From Simiduia agarivorans SA1 = DSM 21679 (lineage in GTDB: Bacteria; Pseudomonadota; Gammaproteobacteria; Pseudomonadales; Cellvibrionaceae), in the NCBI RefSeq assembly GCF_000305785.2, contig NC_018868.3:1350001-1414000 (forward strand): 64,000 nt of DNA. Direction: 5' to 3'. Below the pieces are notes generated by a model. That model made no database searches. It saw nothing but the letters and a program-made list of their open reading frames with translations, and was not told the origin of the DNA. Made by a program: the position numbers and the translations under genes. Numbering within the stretch: position 1 is the stretch's first letter; every line of letters begins with the position of its first letter. This document shows, one piece after another, positions 17,525 to 26,819 of the stretch.

Positions 17525-18952
17525 TTAAAATTCTTTCACTTGAACTCTATTCACATTCCAAGCCTCTATAACATGTTCAATATCATGCACTTCACCATTG
17601 TTTTGTGCCTGCACATAGAGCGGAATCGAAAGGTTGTAGAGATTCTCTTTGATGGTTTCGATATCTACCAAAGCGGTAATGTCGCTTTGCTTTTCTGGCG
17701 AAAAGAAAGCCTTGCACAACACGGCTAAATCCTCATCCGATAAGCGGCTGTGGGCGCGCTCGCGGGTAACGTGCTCCACACCGTTGATAAACAGCACTTT
17801 GTTTTTACGATCGGCGGGTTTATTGCAGTTGAGCACCACCACGCAGGATTCCATCGGCGAGTTGTAAAACAAGTTTGGCCCAAGGCCAATCACTGCCTCG
17901 ATAATGTCCGACTCAATCACTTGTTTACGGATGCTTTGCTCGGAATCACGGAACAACACGCCGTGTGGCCAGAGCATGGCGGCGCGGCCAGTATCCGGTT
18001 TTAAGCTTTTGATGATATGGGTGTAAAACGCATAGTCTGCGCAGCCTTGCGGCGGTACGCCGTAGAGGTTGCGGCCATAAGGGTCGGCGGCAAACTTATC
18101 GCGGTTCCATTTTTTGATGGAGTAAGGCGGGTTAGCGAAAATCACATCAAACTGCTTGAGCTGGTCGTGTTCAATAAACTTGGGTTCCGCCAAGGTATCG
18201 CCGCGCAGCACATCGAACTCTTCAATGTCGTGCAGGAACATATTCATTCGTGCAATCGCCGAAGTGAGCAGGTTCACTTCTTGCCCATAGAGATGCACTG
18301 ATCTCCATTCTTTGCCCTGAGAGCGTAAATCCATTACCGCATTTAGCAACATGCCACCGGTGCCGCAGGTGGGGTCATAAGCGGTTTCACCGGGCTTTAA
18401 GCCCATAATGCGCGTCATCAGATGCACGACTGTACGGTTGGTATAAAACTCAGCAGCAGTATGGCCGGAGTCGTCGGCAAATTTTTTGATTAGGTATTCG
18501 TAAGCCTCTCCCAGATCATCCTGAGCGACCGATTTAATCCCTAGCGGAATTTTACTGAAGTGCTCAATCAGATCAGATAGCAGGTGATCAGGTAAACGTT
18601 CTTTGTTGGTCCACTGGGCATCACCAAACACGCCATGTAAGCGCGGGTTGTTGGCTTCAATTAAACGCAGTGCGTTTTGAATGGCCTCACCAATGTTTTT
18701 GCTGGTGTGGCGCACCTTCTCCCAACGGGCTTCTTTTGGGATGTCAAAACGGTGAAACATGGGCATGGCTGCGTATTCGGCATCGCCTTCATGGATCTCC
18801 AATGCTTCGGTGTATTCTTCCAAATACACATCCGACAGGCGCTTATAAAACAGCAGCGGGAAGATGTACTGCTTGTAGTCTGAGGCGTCGATTTGGCCGC
18901 GCAAAAACTCGGCTGCACCCCAGAGGAGGTTTTCTAAGTCTGCTTTTTTCAT
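17525..18952 (-). CDS. hsdM: type I restriction-modification DNA methyltransferase subunit, second copy
   Basis: N6-adenine methyltransferase subunit, 475 residues. An N-terminal HsdM_N helical domain (IDASDYKQYIFPLLFYKR) is followed by the SAM-binding motif DPTCGTGGM (193-201) and the catalytic NPPY (274-277), so it looks active. It starts 4 nt before the end of a second HsdM gene and shares blocks with it throughout (SDYKxYIFPxLFxKR, NPxLHGxFGDAxWTNKxRL, EFYTxRT), so the two are clear but diverged paralogues. A normal type I locus has a single hsdM. Confidence 0.94.
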   Translation of the reverse strand: MKKADLENLLWGAAEFLRGQIDASDYKQYIFPLLFYKRLSDVYLEEYTEALEIHEGDAEYAAMPMFHRFDIPKEARWEKVRHTSKNIGEAIQNALRLIEANNPRLHGVFGDAQWTNKERLPDHLLSDLIEHFSKIPLGIKSVAQDDLGEAYEYLIKKFADDSGHTAAEFYTNRTVVHLMTRIMGLKPGETAYDPTCGTGGMLLNAVMDLRSQGKEWRSVHLYGQEVNLLTSAIARMNMFLHDIEEFDVLRGDTLAEPKFIEHDQLKQFDVIFANPPYSIKKWNRDKFAADPYGRNLYGVPPQGCADYAFYTHIIKSLKPDTGRAAMLWPHGVLFRDSEQSIRKQVIESDIIEAVIGLGPNLFYNSPMESCVVVLNCNKPADRKNKVLFINGVEHVTRERAHSRLSDEDLAVLCKAFFSPEKQSDITALVDIETIKENLYNLSIPLYVQAQNNGEVHDIEHVIEAWNVNRVQVKEF

Positions 18953-20448
18953 ATTTCAAAACCCTCTTTGATCAGCAGGGCTTCCAATTCGTTTTCGGCT
19001 TGTTCCAAAGCGGTGAGCTTTTGCTGAAAATCCCTTAATGCGTCTTCTACCGAGATAGTTTCTTCTTCCAGTGGCTTTTGCACATAGCGCGCAATGTTCA
19101 GGTTAAAGTCGTTTTCTTCGATTTCACTGATCGGCACCCAGCGAGCAACGCCTTCAATTTTGGCTGCTTTAGGGCCCTGTTTAACCTGGCTTTGGTAGAT
19201 GCCATAGATTTCATCTGCCTGATCATTGGTCAGGGTGTTTTGTGCGCGGCCTTTGGTGAAGATTTCTTCGGCGTTGATGATTAACACATGATCTTTATGG
19301 AGCTTCGGACGTGACTTTCGTAGCACGAGAATGCTGGCTGGAATGCCGGTACCATAAAAGAGGTTTGATGCTACACCGATAATGGCTTCGATGCGGTTTT
19401 CCTGCAGAAGCTTGGTACGGATTGCGCCTTCAGCACCACCACGGAACAGCACGCCATGAGGCAAGACCACAGCCATTCGGCCGCTATCGTTAAGCGACGC
19501 GAACATGTGTTGCACCCAGGCAAAATCGCCGTTGGTTTTGGGTGCCAAACCATACTGTTTGCGACCATAAGGATCTGCCGACCAGAGATCATAGCCCCAT
19601 TCTTTAAGGCTGAACGGCGGGTTGGCGATCACACAATCAAAGGTTTCAAGGCGATCACTGACCAGAAACTTAGGGTCACGCAGTGTGTCGCCACGCACAA
19701 TGTCAAAGTCTTCCTGCCCATGGAGAAACAGGTTCATGCGGGCAATGGCCTCGGTGGTTAGGTTCTTCTCCTGGCCTTTGATTTTTAGCAAGCGCGGATC
19801 ACCGCCGTTTTCTTTAACGTGGTGGATGGTTTCCAGTAGCATGCCGCCGGTACCGCATGCCGGGTCGTAAACGCTTTCACCCGCTTTAGGATCAAGAATG
19901 TTCACCATTAGGCGAACGATGGTGCGCGGGGTATAGAATTCCCCAGCCTTTTTGTTGGCCTTATCAGCAAAGCGTTTAATCAGGTATTCGTATGCGCGCC
20001 CCATGTCGTCGTCACGCACGCTGGCGACACCGAGGTTTACTTTGTTGAAATGATTGAGCAGTGTGCTCAATAGTTCATCTGACAAGCGATCTTTATTGGT
20101 CCAGCTGGCATCGCCAAATATGCCGTGTAGCTTTGGGTTTGCTAATTCGATGCCTCGGAACGCATCTTTTAACGCTTGACCGACATCTTTGGTGCGGTTG
20201 AATACATGACTCCAGTGGCAGTTTTCAGGAATCTGAATCCGGTGAAACATGTCGCCCTTGGCAAGCTCTTCATCACCCACCTGCGCCAAGGCCTGCTCAA
20301 ATTCCTCGTCATATACATCGCATATCCGTTTAAAAAACAGGATCGGGAAGATGTAGGTTTTATAGTCAGAGGCGTCTATGGGGCCTGTAATGATATGGGC
20401 GGCGTGCCATAGATGGGCTTCTAGGTCTTTTAGGTTTATTAATGTCAT
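18949..20448 (-). CDS. hsdM: type I restriction-modification DNA methyltransferase subunit, first copy
   Basis: 499 residues with DPACGTGGM (195-203) and NPPF (276-279), both intact, and the HsdM_N domain starting SDYKTYIFPILFFKR. It is the first gene of the operon; the order is hsdM1-hsdM2-hsdS-hsdR-dgt-AEP. The C-terminal helical tail (QQKLTALEQAENELEALLIK) resembles the region that contacts HsdS. Both HsdM may pair with the single HsdS as a heterodimer, or one may be a regulatory or alternative-specificity subunit. A 9-bp inverted repeat lies just upstream. Confidence 0.94.
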   Translation of the reverse strand: MTLINLKDLEAHLWHAAHIITGPIDASDYKTYIFPILFFKRICDVYDEEFEQALAQVGDEELAKGDMFHRIQIPENCHWSHVFNRTKDVGQALKDAFRGIELANPKLHGIFGDASWTNKDRLSDELLSTLLNHFNKVNLGVASVRDDDMGRAYEYLIKRFADKANKKAGEFYTPRTIVRLMVNILDPKAGESVYDPACGTGGMLLETIHHVKENGGDPRLLKIKGQEKNLTTEAIARMNLFLHGQEDFDIVRGDTLRDPKFLVSDRLETFDCVIANPPFSLKEWGYDLWSADPYGRKQYGLAPKTNGDFAWVQHMFASLNDSGRMAVVLPHGVLFRGGAEGAIRTKLLQENRIEAIIGVASNLFYGTGIPASILVLRKSRPKLHKDHVLIINAEEIFTKGRAQNTLTNDQADEIYGIYQSQVKQGPKAAKIEGVARWVPISEIEENDFNLNIARYVQKPLEEETISVEDALRDFQQKLTALEQAENELEALLIKEGFEI

Positions 20449-20472
20449 GCGTAATTTGTCTCTGATACCGAT

Positions 20473-20503
20473 TGGGCTTAGGCTTGATGCTTGTCTAAGC
20501 CCA
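20473..20503 (-). promoter_or_regulatory. inverted repeat upstream of the restriction operon
   Basis: TGGGCTTAG (20473-20481) and CTAAGCCCA (20495-20503) are exact inverted copies 13 nt apart, ending about 25 bp before the hsdM1 start. The position suits an operator. No controller (C) protein gene is visible nearby. Confidence 0.4.
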
Positions 20504-20595
20504 TGATTTTGCTGGCCAATCTTATCACTTGACTGGGGCGATCGGTGCTTTCTGCTTAACTCGTGACACTGGTCAAATAACGATCAGCTCACTAA

Positions 20596-21012
20596 TCAAT
20601 CCCAATACTTCGCCTTTTCCGCCACCACCCACCGCACACCCCCACGCGGATCAACCCCCTCCTCCGCATACCGCGGAATCACATGCACATGCAGGTGCAT
20701 GACCGTTTGGCCGGCGGCGGGGCCGTCGTTGATGCCGAGGTTGTAGCCGGCGGGTTGGTATTGGGCGTCTAATTCGGTTTTGGCTTCATCCACCAGCGCG
20801 AGCATGGCGTGGCGTTCTTCTTCGGTGGCATCGAAAAAGGACGCGATGTGGCGTTTGGGGATGATGAGGCTGTGGCCTTGGGTTACCGGGTAGCCGTCGT
20901 CCATTAAAAAGGCGTGTTTATTTTGTGCGCGGATGCGGGTGGGCGCTTCTGCTTGCAGGGTGCAGAAGGGGCAGGTGTTTGAAGCTGGTGTTGTGTTGTG
21001 GGTTGGGGTCAT
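20596..21012 (-). CDS. HIT family hydrolase
   Basis: The 138-residue protein carries the histidine triad MHLHVHVIPR, which hydrolyses or transfers nucleotides through a His-AMP intermediate. An N-terminal CPFC pair may bind zinc. The segment GYPVTQGHSLIIPKRH is typical of Hint/HIT proteins. I chose ATG 21012 because AAAGGAC precedes it and the 13 extra residues of the longer frame are not family-like. No operon partner is seen. Confidence 0.9.
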   Translation of the reverse strand: MTPTHNTTPASNTCPFCTLQAEAPTRIRAQNKHAFLMDDGYPVTQGHSLIIPKRHIASFFDATEEERHAMLALVDEAKTELDAQYQPAGYNLGINDGPAAGQTVMHLHVHVIPRYAEEGVDPRGGVRWVVAEKAKYWD

Positions 21013-21170
21013 GCGTTGTCCTTTAATACCTTCCTGCACTTCCGCGCCCAAGTTCCGTGGGCTTTGGAAAGTTACCTCATTTAATACATTTGTACCAGAT
21101 CAAAAAACCCATCTGCTGGTATCTGGCGCGCCATTCAACGGCGTTGCGTTGAAGGTTGTTCAGAATGTGT

Positions 21171-21335
21171 TCACTCAACTGGGCGTTGCGGTTTGCGGGC
21201 GGAATCGCGCCAGAGGTCTTTGGTGATATCCCATTGAACCGGGCCCGTTTTGAGGGGGCCGGCTTTACGTGATTTCACGAGGCTTTTTGCGGTAAGCGGT
21301 TGAAAGTTACGCGGCAAATTTGGGCGGTTTGGCAT
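21171..21335 (-). CDS. possible 54-residue basic protein, unknown
   Basis: An open frame from ATG 21335 to TGA 21171 codes a Pro-, Lys- and Arg-rich peptide (MPNRPNLPRNFQPLTAKSL, ending PQRPVE) with a Trp in QWDITKDLW. The amino acid mix is more protein-like than noise, and the surrounding 500 bp has no other coding frame. There is no clear ribosome site, so this is only a candidate. Confidence 0.3.
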   Translation of the reverse strand: MPNRPNLPRNFQPLTAKSLVKSRKAGPLKTGPVQWDITKDLWRDSARKPQRPVE

Positions 21336-21690
21336 GTTGCTGGTCCGGTATTGGGTTAGCGCTAGGACCGCAGTGCATTAGAGGGAGTTCAGGGATTATG
21401 GCAGGAGTGTGAAGGAATCTTGATGTAGCGCAGGGTTTGGGAAATTAGTGGAGTCTGACTTTGACACTTGGCGCCATCGGCTGGGTCAAAGCACCATCGA
21501 ATCAATAGTAACAAAGGGGCTGACCCGAGCTTGCACCCGCTGGGCACCCTGCCCGGTCCGTCACCCTATACAGCTTAGTCGTGCGGCTGTGCGGGGTGGA
21601 TCATGCTTTTGCCCGGAAACCAACAATGCCTTTGGGCATTTGCAGGCTGCTGAATAGTCCCGGCGGCGGATCAGATGATTGTTTGCATCT
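21336..21690. other. intergenic stretch without a recognised gene
   Basis: About 355 bp between the small candidate ORF and the operator pair of the HTH/NTase module. I see no gene, RNA or clear palindrome. Around 21537-21577 a C-rich run ending TCACCCTA resembles the end of the GTAG-headed elements but lacks a proper stem. Confidence 0.5.
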
Positions 21691-21697
21691 TGTAATT

Positions 21698-21731
21698 ACC
21701 AATACTTGGTATATATTTACCAATACTTGGT
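21698..21731 (+). promoter_or_regulatory. tandem palindromic operators of the HTH/NTase module
   Basis: ACCAATACTTGGT occurs twice, at 21698-21710 and 21719-21731. Each copy is itself a palindrome (ACCAA-TAC-TTGGT). Start-to-start distance is 21 bp, two helical turns, so two dimers would bind the same face. The second copy ends 17 bp before the regulator ATG at 21749, which has no clear ribosome site. This is the layout expected of an autorepressed antitoxin or regulator. Confidence 0.65.
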
Positions 21732-21748
21732 AAATATGGATTTTCCCG

Positions 21749-22108
21749 ATGTTCGCCCTTAAAGGCGTGCTGCGCGCCGATACGCAGGAAAAGATACTGA
21801 TATATCTGCTGACCCGGGAATCGGGTTACGGCTCGGAGATTGCTGCGTTTTATAGCGTCGCCGTTAATCCCGTGCAAAAGCAATTGGCGCGTCTGGAATC
21901 CGATGGTGTGGTGGTGAGTCATCTGGTGGGCAAGGTGAGAGTGTTTCAGCTTAACCCCCGTTACCCTTTCTTAGAGCCACTGAAGTTGCTGCTCAAGGCG
22001 GCCCTGAATGCCTACCCGCCTGCACTCAGCCAGGCATTGCTGATTAAGAGAACCCGGCCAAGACAGGCGGGCAAACCATTGGTGGCGGCAAGGACAACTG
22101 AAGAATAA
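21749..22108 (+). CDS. winged-helix DNA-binding protein, candidate antitoxin/repressor
   Basis: 119 residues. An ArsR/MarR-like winged helix fills the first 75 residues: helices around TQEKILIYLL, SGYGSEIAAF and the recognition helix VNPVQKQLARLESDGVV, then a wing (VGKVRVFQLNP). A basic tail follows. It lies 9 nt before a nucleotidyltransferase gene, a pairing known from toxin-antitoxin modules of the AbiE/MNT kind, and directly behind two identical palindromes it probably binds. Confidence 0.75.
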   Translation: MFALKGVLRADTQEKILIYLLTRESGYGSEIAAFYSVAVNPVQKQLARLESDGVVVSHLVGKVRVFQLNPRYPFLEPLKLLLKAALNAYPPALSQALLIKRTRPRQAGKPLVAARTTEE

Positions 22109-22117
22109 GGCCGGTTC

Positions 22118-22717
22118 ATGACCAACTTTAGGGACATTTCCATTACCGAATTGGCCGGCATTGTTGCAGAGCATCTGGCGGAATGCGGCATTGAGGTGGT
22201 ATTGGTTGGCGGACTGGCGGTAGAGATCTATACGGAAAACCTTTACCTGACCAAAGACATCGATATGGTGAACACCAACTATCAACCCACCGCCAAGTTA
22301 CACGCCGCGATGGAGCTACTTGGTTTTTACAAGCAAGGCCGGGTATACGTTAACGATTCAACGGCGATATGTGTTGAGTTTCCGTCTGCGCCGCTGTCTG
22401 TTGGTGATGAGCTGGTGAAGTCCACGACGAAAGTTCTTGTCAACGGCAGGCACATTCCCATCCTGACAATTCAGGACATCGTGAAAGACCGGCTGTCTGC
22501 ATTTATCCATTGGAGAGACAATCAATCGCTGGTGCAGGCCACTGCGCTGCTAATCAAAAACCAACTCTCCCCTGAAAAATTCAAAGCATTTTTTGATCGG
22601 GAAGGCGGCAACTATGCCTTGCTTCTCAAACTGCATCGGGTATCGGCTGAACACCAATACCAGACCATGAAAGAAATAGAACAGGCATTGTCAGAAATAC
22701 TTATTAAGCAACTCTGA
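22118..22717 (+). CDS. nucleotidyltransferase-fold protein, candidate toxin partner
   Basis: 199 residues. The Pol-beta-like core is visible: VVLVGGLAVEIYT (the GG motif) followed by TKDIDMV with the metal-binding Asp pair (DxD), then a strand with a third acidic residue near AICVEFPSA. The family resembles AbiEii/DUF6036-type NTases, which modify tRNA or proteins when acting as toxins. The gene is coupled to the winged-helix gene upstream. It could alternatively be a non-toxic kanamycin-nucleotidyltransferase-like enzyme; the regulator pairing favours a toxin. Confidence 0.7.
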   Translation: MTNFRDISITELAGIVAEHLAECGIEVVLVGGLAVEIYTENLYLTKDIDMVNTNYQPTAKLHAAMELLGFYKQGRVYVNDSTAICVEFPSAPLSVGDELVKSTTKVLVNGRHIPILTIQDIVKDRLSAFIHWRDNQSLVQATALLIKNQLSPEKFKAFFDREGGNYALLLKLHRVSAEHQYQTMKEIEQALSEILIKQL

Positions 22718-22812
22718 TTCTTCAACGAGCCTCAATAACGGCCGCTCTTCGGGCGCGCGTTAGTGTTAGCAGGCACCCCGATTCCTCTGAATGTCATTTG
22801 GCAGTAAGCCAC

Positions 22813-22842
22813 GGTGGGTTTGGCTACGCCAACCCACCCTAC
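22813..22842 (-). repeat. GTAG-headed REP-like palindrome, copy 4
   Basis: On the minus strand: GTAG, then GGTGGGTT...AACCCACC. The head is the same as in copies 1-3 but the stem sequence differs, with paired changes on both arms. It lies just after the stop of the FAD oxidase gene. Confidence 0.65.
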
Positions 22843-22854
22843 GGGCCTGTTCTG

Positions 22855-24153
22855 TTATCCGAAAATCGCTTCTTTGGCCAGGTAGTAACTCATCCCCGCC
22901 CCCAGCGCGAGGTTGGAGAGAGTGCGGCCGAACGGCAGGCGCCAATGATGCACTTTGGCGAGGATGTCGAAATTCTCCCGCTCGCCAGCGATGGCGTCGG
23001 CCAGTACTTTGCCCGCCATGTGGGTGGGCGCTAGGCCGTGGCCGGAGTAGCCCTGGGCGTAGAAGATGTTGTTGTCGATGACGCCGAACTGGGGAATGCG
23101 GTTCATGCTGATGCCGATCTTGCCGCCCCAGGCAAATTCCACGTTTACGCCTTCCAGCTCCGGGAATATTTTCAGCATGTTGGGCGTGAGCGCGGCGCGG
23201 ATGTCTTTGGCTTCCTGGCCGAAGTAGTTGCACAGGCCGCCGAACAGCAGGCGCTTGTCGGCCGAGAGGCGGTAGTAGTCGAGCGCGATGCGCATGTCGT
23301 ACACGCCCATGTCGGCGGGCATGAGGGCACGGGCGCGGGCTTCGCCCAGTGGTTCGGTGGCCATCACGTAGCTGGGCGCGGGAATCACCATGCCATCAAG
23401 TTTATCCACCAGGCCGAACATGTAGGCGTTGCCGGCCATGACCAGGTGGCGCGCGGTGATGCTGCCCTGCTCGGTTACCACGCGCGGTTTATCGCCGCGC
23501 ACAATGCGCTGCACGGGTGAATGCTCGTAAATGTGCGCACCCAGTTTTTGGGCCGCCTGCGCTTCACCTACACAGAGTTTGAGCGGGTGTACGTGGCCGT
23601 GGCCCATGTTCACCAGCCCACCCAGGTAAACACCGGTGTTCACAAACTGGCTGACTTCATCTTTGCCCACCAGTTGCAGGGATTTCTGGTAGCCGTTGGC
23701 TTCCATTTGCTGTTTGTATTCCTGCAGCTGGCGTAGGTGTTTGTCCGACAGCGCGGCGGTGAAGTGGCCCCATTTGAGGTCGCAGTCGATCTGGTATTTT
23801 TCCACCCGCTCGCGAATGATTTCCACGCAGTCCACGCCCATTTGCCAGACTTTGCGATAGGCCTCATCGCCTTGGCTGTTGCGCACCCGCCAGGTGCCGT
23901 CGCCCATGTTGCCGGTAATCTGCCCGCCATTGCGGCCACTGGCGCCCCAGCCAATGCGGTTGGCTTCCACCAGTGCCACGCTGTAGCCCCGCTCCACCAG
24001 ATGCAGCGCCGTGGATACGCCGGTAAAGCCGCCGCCTACGATGCACACATCCACGGTTTTATCGCCGGTAAGCGCGGGAAAGGCCGGCCGGTTTTCAAAG
24101 GAATGGGCGTAGTAGCTGTGGGTGTGTTCTGCTTTGGTGATGTCACTGCACAT
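22855..24153 (-). CDS. puuB: FAD-dependent amine oxidase, gamma-glutamylputrescine oxidase-like
   Basis: DAO-family flavoenzyme of 432 residues. The Rossmann motif DVCIVGGGFTGVSTALHL binds FAD. It is followed by GWGASGRNGGQI, typical of the PuuB/OrdL group, and by YSGHGLAPTHMAGK near the C-terminus. PuuB oxidises gamma-glutamylputrescine during putrescine breakdown. No puuA, puuC or puuD gene lies beside it, so the substrate is uncertain. I chose ATG 24153 because CGGAGG precedes it; the longer frame adds nine unlikely residues. Confidence 0.82.
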   Translation of the reverse strand: MCSDITKAEHTHSYYAHSFENRPAFPALTGDKTVDVCIVGGGFTGVSTALHLVERGYSVALVEANRIGWGASGRNGGQITGNMGDGTWRVRNSQGDEAYRKVWQMGVDCVEIIRERVEKYQIDCDLKWGHFTAALSDKHLRQLQEYKQQMEANGYQKSLQLVGKDEVSQFVNTGVYLGGLVNMGHGHVHPLKLCVGEAQAAQKLGAHIYEHSPVQRIVRGDKPRVVTEQGSITARHLVMAGNAYMFGLVDKLDGMVIPAPSYVMATEPLGEARARALMPADMGVYDMRIALDYYRLSADKRLLFGGLCNYFGQEAKDIRAALTPNMLKIFPELEGVNVEFAWGGKIGISMNRIPQFGVIDNNIFYAQGYSGHGLAPTHMAGKVLADAIAGERENFDILAKVHHWRLPFGRTLSNLALGAGMSYYLAKEAIFG

Positions 24154-24261
24154 GGCAACCTCCGGGTAACGAATGGGCAAACTTTAGCCAGATGAGGATT
24201 CCAGCGCCATACACTGATCAGGGCATGGTGTCGGGGGCTATGCAGGGCTTAGGCGGGTAGT

Positions 24262-24299
24262 ACCAAGGGGTCTGGCCCGACCGGGTCTGGCCCCTTGGT
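24262..24299. repeat. ACCAAGGGG palindrome, copy A
   Basis: ACCAAGGGG (24262-24270) pairs with CCCCTTGGT (24291-24299). The core holds GTCTGGCCC and GGGTCTGG. The same outer arms and TCTGG core recur at 61291-61313. The rest of 24154-24532 shows no gene. Confidence 0.6.
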
Positions 24300-24532
24300 A
24301 AACGAGACCCCTTGATAAGCGCACTACTGTACCTATTGCTGGAGTCGACAAATATGTACTGAGTAAAATCCCCGGCCGCAGTCACCAAAGTCTGAAAACC
24401 TGAGGCTTTGCCGACATAGGCTGAAGGGTTTTGGGATACCCTCCAGACCTACAACTACCCTGCTCAGCGATCTGATTTCAACGGCACAAGTAGCGAGCCA
24501 TTGTGAAAGATATTTCATACGGAGATCGGTAA

Positions 24533-24850
24533 ATGCTTAATTACAGTGGAAGTGATGCGCATGCCCGCGAGATTGCCCTGCACTATGCCAACACCTTAAA
24601 AACCGACACATTACTGATGGCAATCATAGCGGGCAAAGCGCCTGTCACCTGCGCAAAGGAAGCGACATTGCTTGCTGAGTTCTACTGGCAAATGCTCGAC
24701 TTATCCGCCTCGGATGAAAAACACGGTGTCGCGGTATTGGGTGAAGTACACAACGAGCACTGGATGCAGCGCTTACTCAATATTATCGGCGGATACCTTG
24801 AACAGAACGGTTATGCAGATGAGTGGGAGACGGTCTGCGACCGGTACTGA
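24533..24850 (+). CDS. helical protein of unknown function, possibly truncated by TGA
   Basis: 105 residues after a GGAG ribosome site. The protein is helical and acidic (AREIALHYANTL, FYWQMLDL, WMQRLLNIIGGYLEQNG) without a signal peptide. After the TGA (24848-24850) the same frame continues SNEEKAELRALRIEVLA to TAA at 24902-24904, which looks coding. One TGG-to-TGA change would explain a shortened end. The family is not recognised. Confidence 0.5.
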   Translation: MLNYSGSDAHAREIALHYANTLKTDTLLMAIIAGKAPVTCAKEATLLAEFYWQMLDLSASDEKHGVAVLGEVHNEHWMQRLLNIIGGYLEQNGYADEWETVCDRY

Positions 24851-24925
24851 TCCAACGAAGAAAAAGCCGAATTACGGGCCCTTCGCATTGAAGTATTGGC
24901 ATAAAATTCCTTAATCCCTCCACAT

Positions 24926-24949
24926 AAAAAAGGGGCAACGAACGTTGCC
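24926..24949 (-). terminator. intrinsic terminator of the subtilase gene
   Basis: GGCAACG (24934-24940) pairs with CGTTGCC (24943-24949). Read on the minus strand, the stem is followed by CC and then TTTTTT. It lies 25 nt after the protease stop codon. Confidence 0.75.
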
Positions 24950-24974
24950 TTTGATCCAATCAACTAGCTGTCTG

Positions 24975-26819
24975 TCAGTTCGCTTCCAGCCGCAAGGTCA
25001 CGTTGGACGAGGTGGAGTAGCCACGTACATCCAGGTGCCAGGTGCCGCCTGCGGGGTTGTTGAAGGTACAGGTTTCGTTGTTGCCCCAACGGTAAGGCCT
25101 GCAGTCGTAGGCGCTGGTGGTTGAAGGGGCGCCGTAGCGTACGTACAGGTCTGCATCGCCACTGCCGCCGGAGATGGACACTTTCAGCTGGCTGTAGCCG
25201 GCGGGCAGGCTGTAAGTGTAGCGCGCCCAGCTGCCGCTGTTGACGTTAACGGTGTCAATCACGGTGTTCACCGGCGTAGGCCCGGTGGACGTGGAATAGC
25301 TGCCGGTGAGCGAAACGCCACTGAACGAGCTGTAGGCTTTCACCCGCACATGGTAGGTGCCGGGGCCCTGAGTCATGGTGCAGGTTTCGTTGTTGCCACC
25401 GGCGTAGGGCCGGCAGTCGTAGGTGGAGTCTGTGGGTGCGGCACCGTAGCGCACGTACAGGTCGGCATCACCGCTACCACCGCTCATCTGGAAGGTGGGG
25501 CTGCCGGAACCGGCGGGCACTTCCATGGTGTAGGTGATGTCGTTGCCGGTGGTGGCGCTCAGGCCGGTGACCGGTACCCCATTCTCCAGGGTGTCTCCGC
25601 CGGGTGGTGGCGGTGGTGGCGGGGTGCTATCCAGCAGCGAATAGGCCAACAGATTGGGCGAGCCCTGCACGTCGCTCACCGCGCCGGTGGTGGCCGCGCC
25701 TTCAATGCCGGCCTCTACCTGGGCGGGCGTGGCGTTGGGGTTAGCTTGCAGATACAGCGCTGCAACACCAGCCACGTGCGGGCTGGCCATGGAGGTGCCG
25801 CTCATGGTGGTGCTGCCGCCCGATTGGGAGGTGGAAGTAATGCTGGAACCCGGAGCGAAAATATCCACGCAGGAGCCGTAGTTAGAGAAGTACGAACGGG
25901 CATCGCCCTGCGCGGTGGAACCTACAGTAATCGCACTGGGCGCACGCGCCGGGGAGTAGTTACAGGCATTGGCGTTGTCGTTACCGGCGGCAACCACGGT
26001 GGTGACACCGGCGGCAACCAGGTTGGCCACGGCATTATCCACCGCACTGGAGGCGCCGCCGCCTAAGCTCATGTTGGCCACGGCGGGCTTCACATGGTTG
26101 GCCGCGACCCAATCGATACCGGCAATCACGCCGGAGTTGGTGCCGCTGCCGCTACAGTTGAGTACGCGCACGCCCACCACAGTGGCGCCTTTGGCCACGC
26201 CCCAGGTGTTACTGGCAACGGTACCGGCCACGTGGGTACCGTGACCCTGACAGTCGGAGCTGTTGCCGTCGTTATCAATAAAGTCCCAACCGTTTTGTAC
26301 GCGGCCGCCGAAATCGGAATGGGCGTTAACACCGGTATCAATTACGTAGGCGCGTACACCGGCACCGGTGGCGTTGTAGTTGTATTTGGTGTCGAGCGAG
26401 GACGATCGCTGATCAATGCGGTCCAGGCCCCAGGTGGCATTGTTCTGGGTCGCGTTGATCGACACCACCTGATCCTGTTCAACAATTTCCACCAGCGGGT
26501 GATTGGCTAAACGCTGCGCCGCTTTGGCGCTCATGCGCATCACCGCACCTTGCACCGCCGCGCTGAAATGGCGATCGGCGGTGGCGCCGTGGGCTTTGGC
26601 CAGCTCGCTGACTTTGGATTCCACCAGCGTGCGCATTTGCGAAGCCGCGACCATCTGGCCGGGTGGTACCAGGCTGTTGGCTTTGAAGACCACAATGTAT
26701 TGATCTTCTACGGCATTTTCCGCGGCGGCGGCGATGAATTGCCCGGCCTGGGCGCTCGCGCAAGCGGCAACGCCCACGGCAAAGGCCAGTGGTTTTAATG
26801 CATTGAGAGTTTTTTTCAC
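24975..26819 (-). CDS. secreted subtilisin-like serine protease with two PPC domains
   Basis: 614 residues from GTG 26819, chosen because GAGGAAC precedes it and the next residues ([18 protein letters not shown]) form a signal peptide. An inhibitor-I9 propeptide (about 38-120) is followed by an S8 catalytic domain with D161 (VIDTGVN), H193 (GHGTHVAG), oxyanion N280 (AAGND) and S343 ([11 protein letters not shown]). A Pro-rich linker (PPPPPPGG) leads to two PPC domains, each with [13 protein letters not shown] and a DCRPYxxGNNETC block. PPC domains are usually removed after secretion. Role: extracellular protein degradation. The triad is complete. Confidence 0.95.
   Translation of the reverse strand: MKKTLNALKPLAFAVGVAACASAQAGQFIAAAAENAVEDQYIVVFKANSLVPPGQMVAASQMRTLVESKVSELAKAHGATADRHFSAAVQGAVMRMSAKAAQRLANHPLVEIVEQDQVVSINATQNNATWGLDRIDQRSSSLDTKYNYNATGAGVRAYVIDTGVNAHSDFGGRVQNGWDFIDNDGNSSDCQGHGTHVAGTVASNTWGVAKGATVVGVRVLNCSGSGTNSGVIAGIDWVAANHVKPAVANMSLGGGASSAVDNAVANLVAAGVTTVVAAGNDNANACNYSPARAPSAITVGSTAQGDARSYFSNYGSCVDIFAPGSSITSTSQSGGSTTMSGTSMASPHVAGVAALYLQANPNATPAQVEAGIEGAATTGAVSDVQGSPNLLAYSLLDSTPPPPPPPGGDTLENGVPVTGLSATTGNDITYTMEVPAGSGSPTFQMSGGSGDADLYVRYGAAPTDSTYDCRPYAGGNNETCTMTQGPGTYHVRVKAYSSFSGVSLTGSYSTSTGPTPVNTVIDTVNVNSGSWARYTYSLPAGYSQLKVSISGGSGDADLYVRYGAPSTTSAYDCRPYRWGNNETCTFNNPAGGTWHLDVRGYSTSSNVTLRLEAN

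Noticed and set aside
21541..21579. Possible further GTAG-headed element ending CACCCTATA
   Set aside because: The arms do not pair well and the GTAG head is changed, so I did not count it as a copy.
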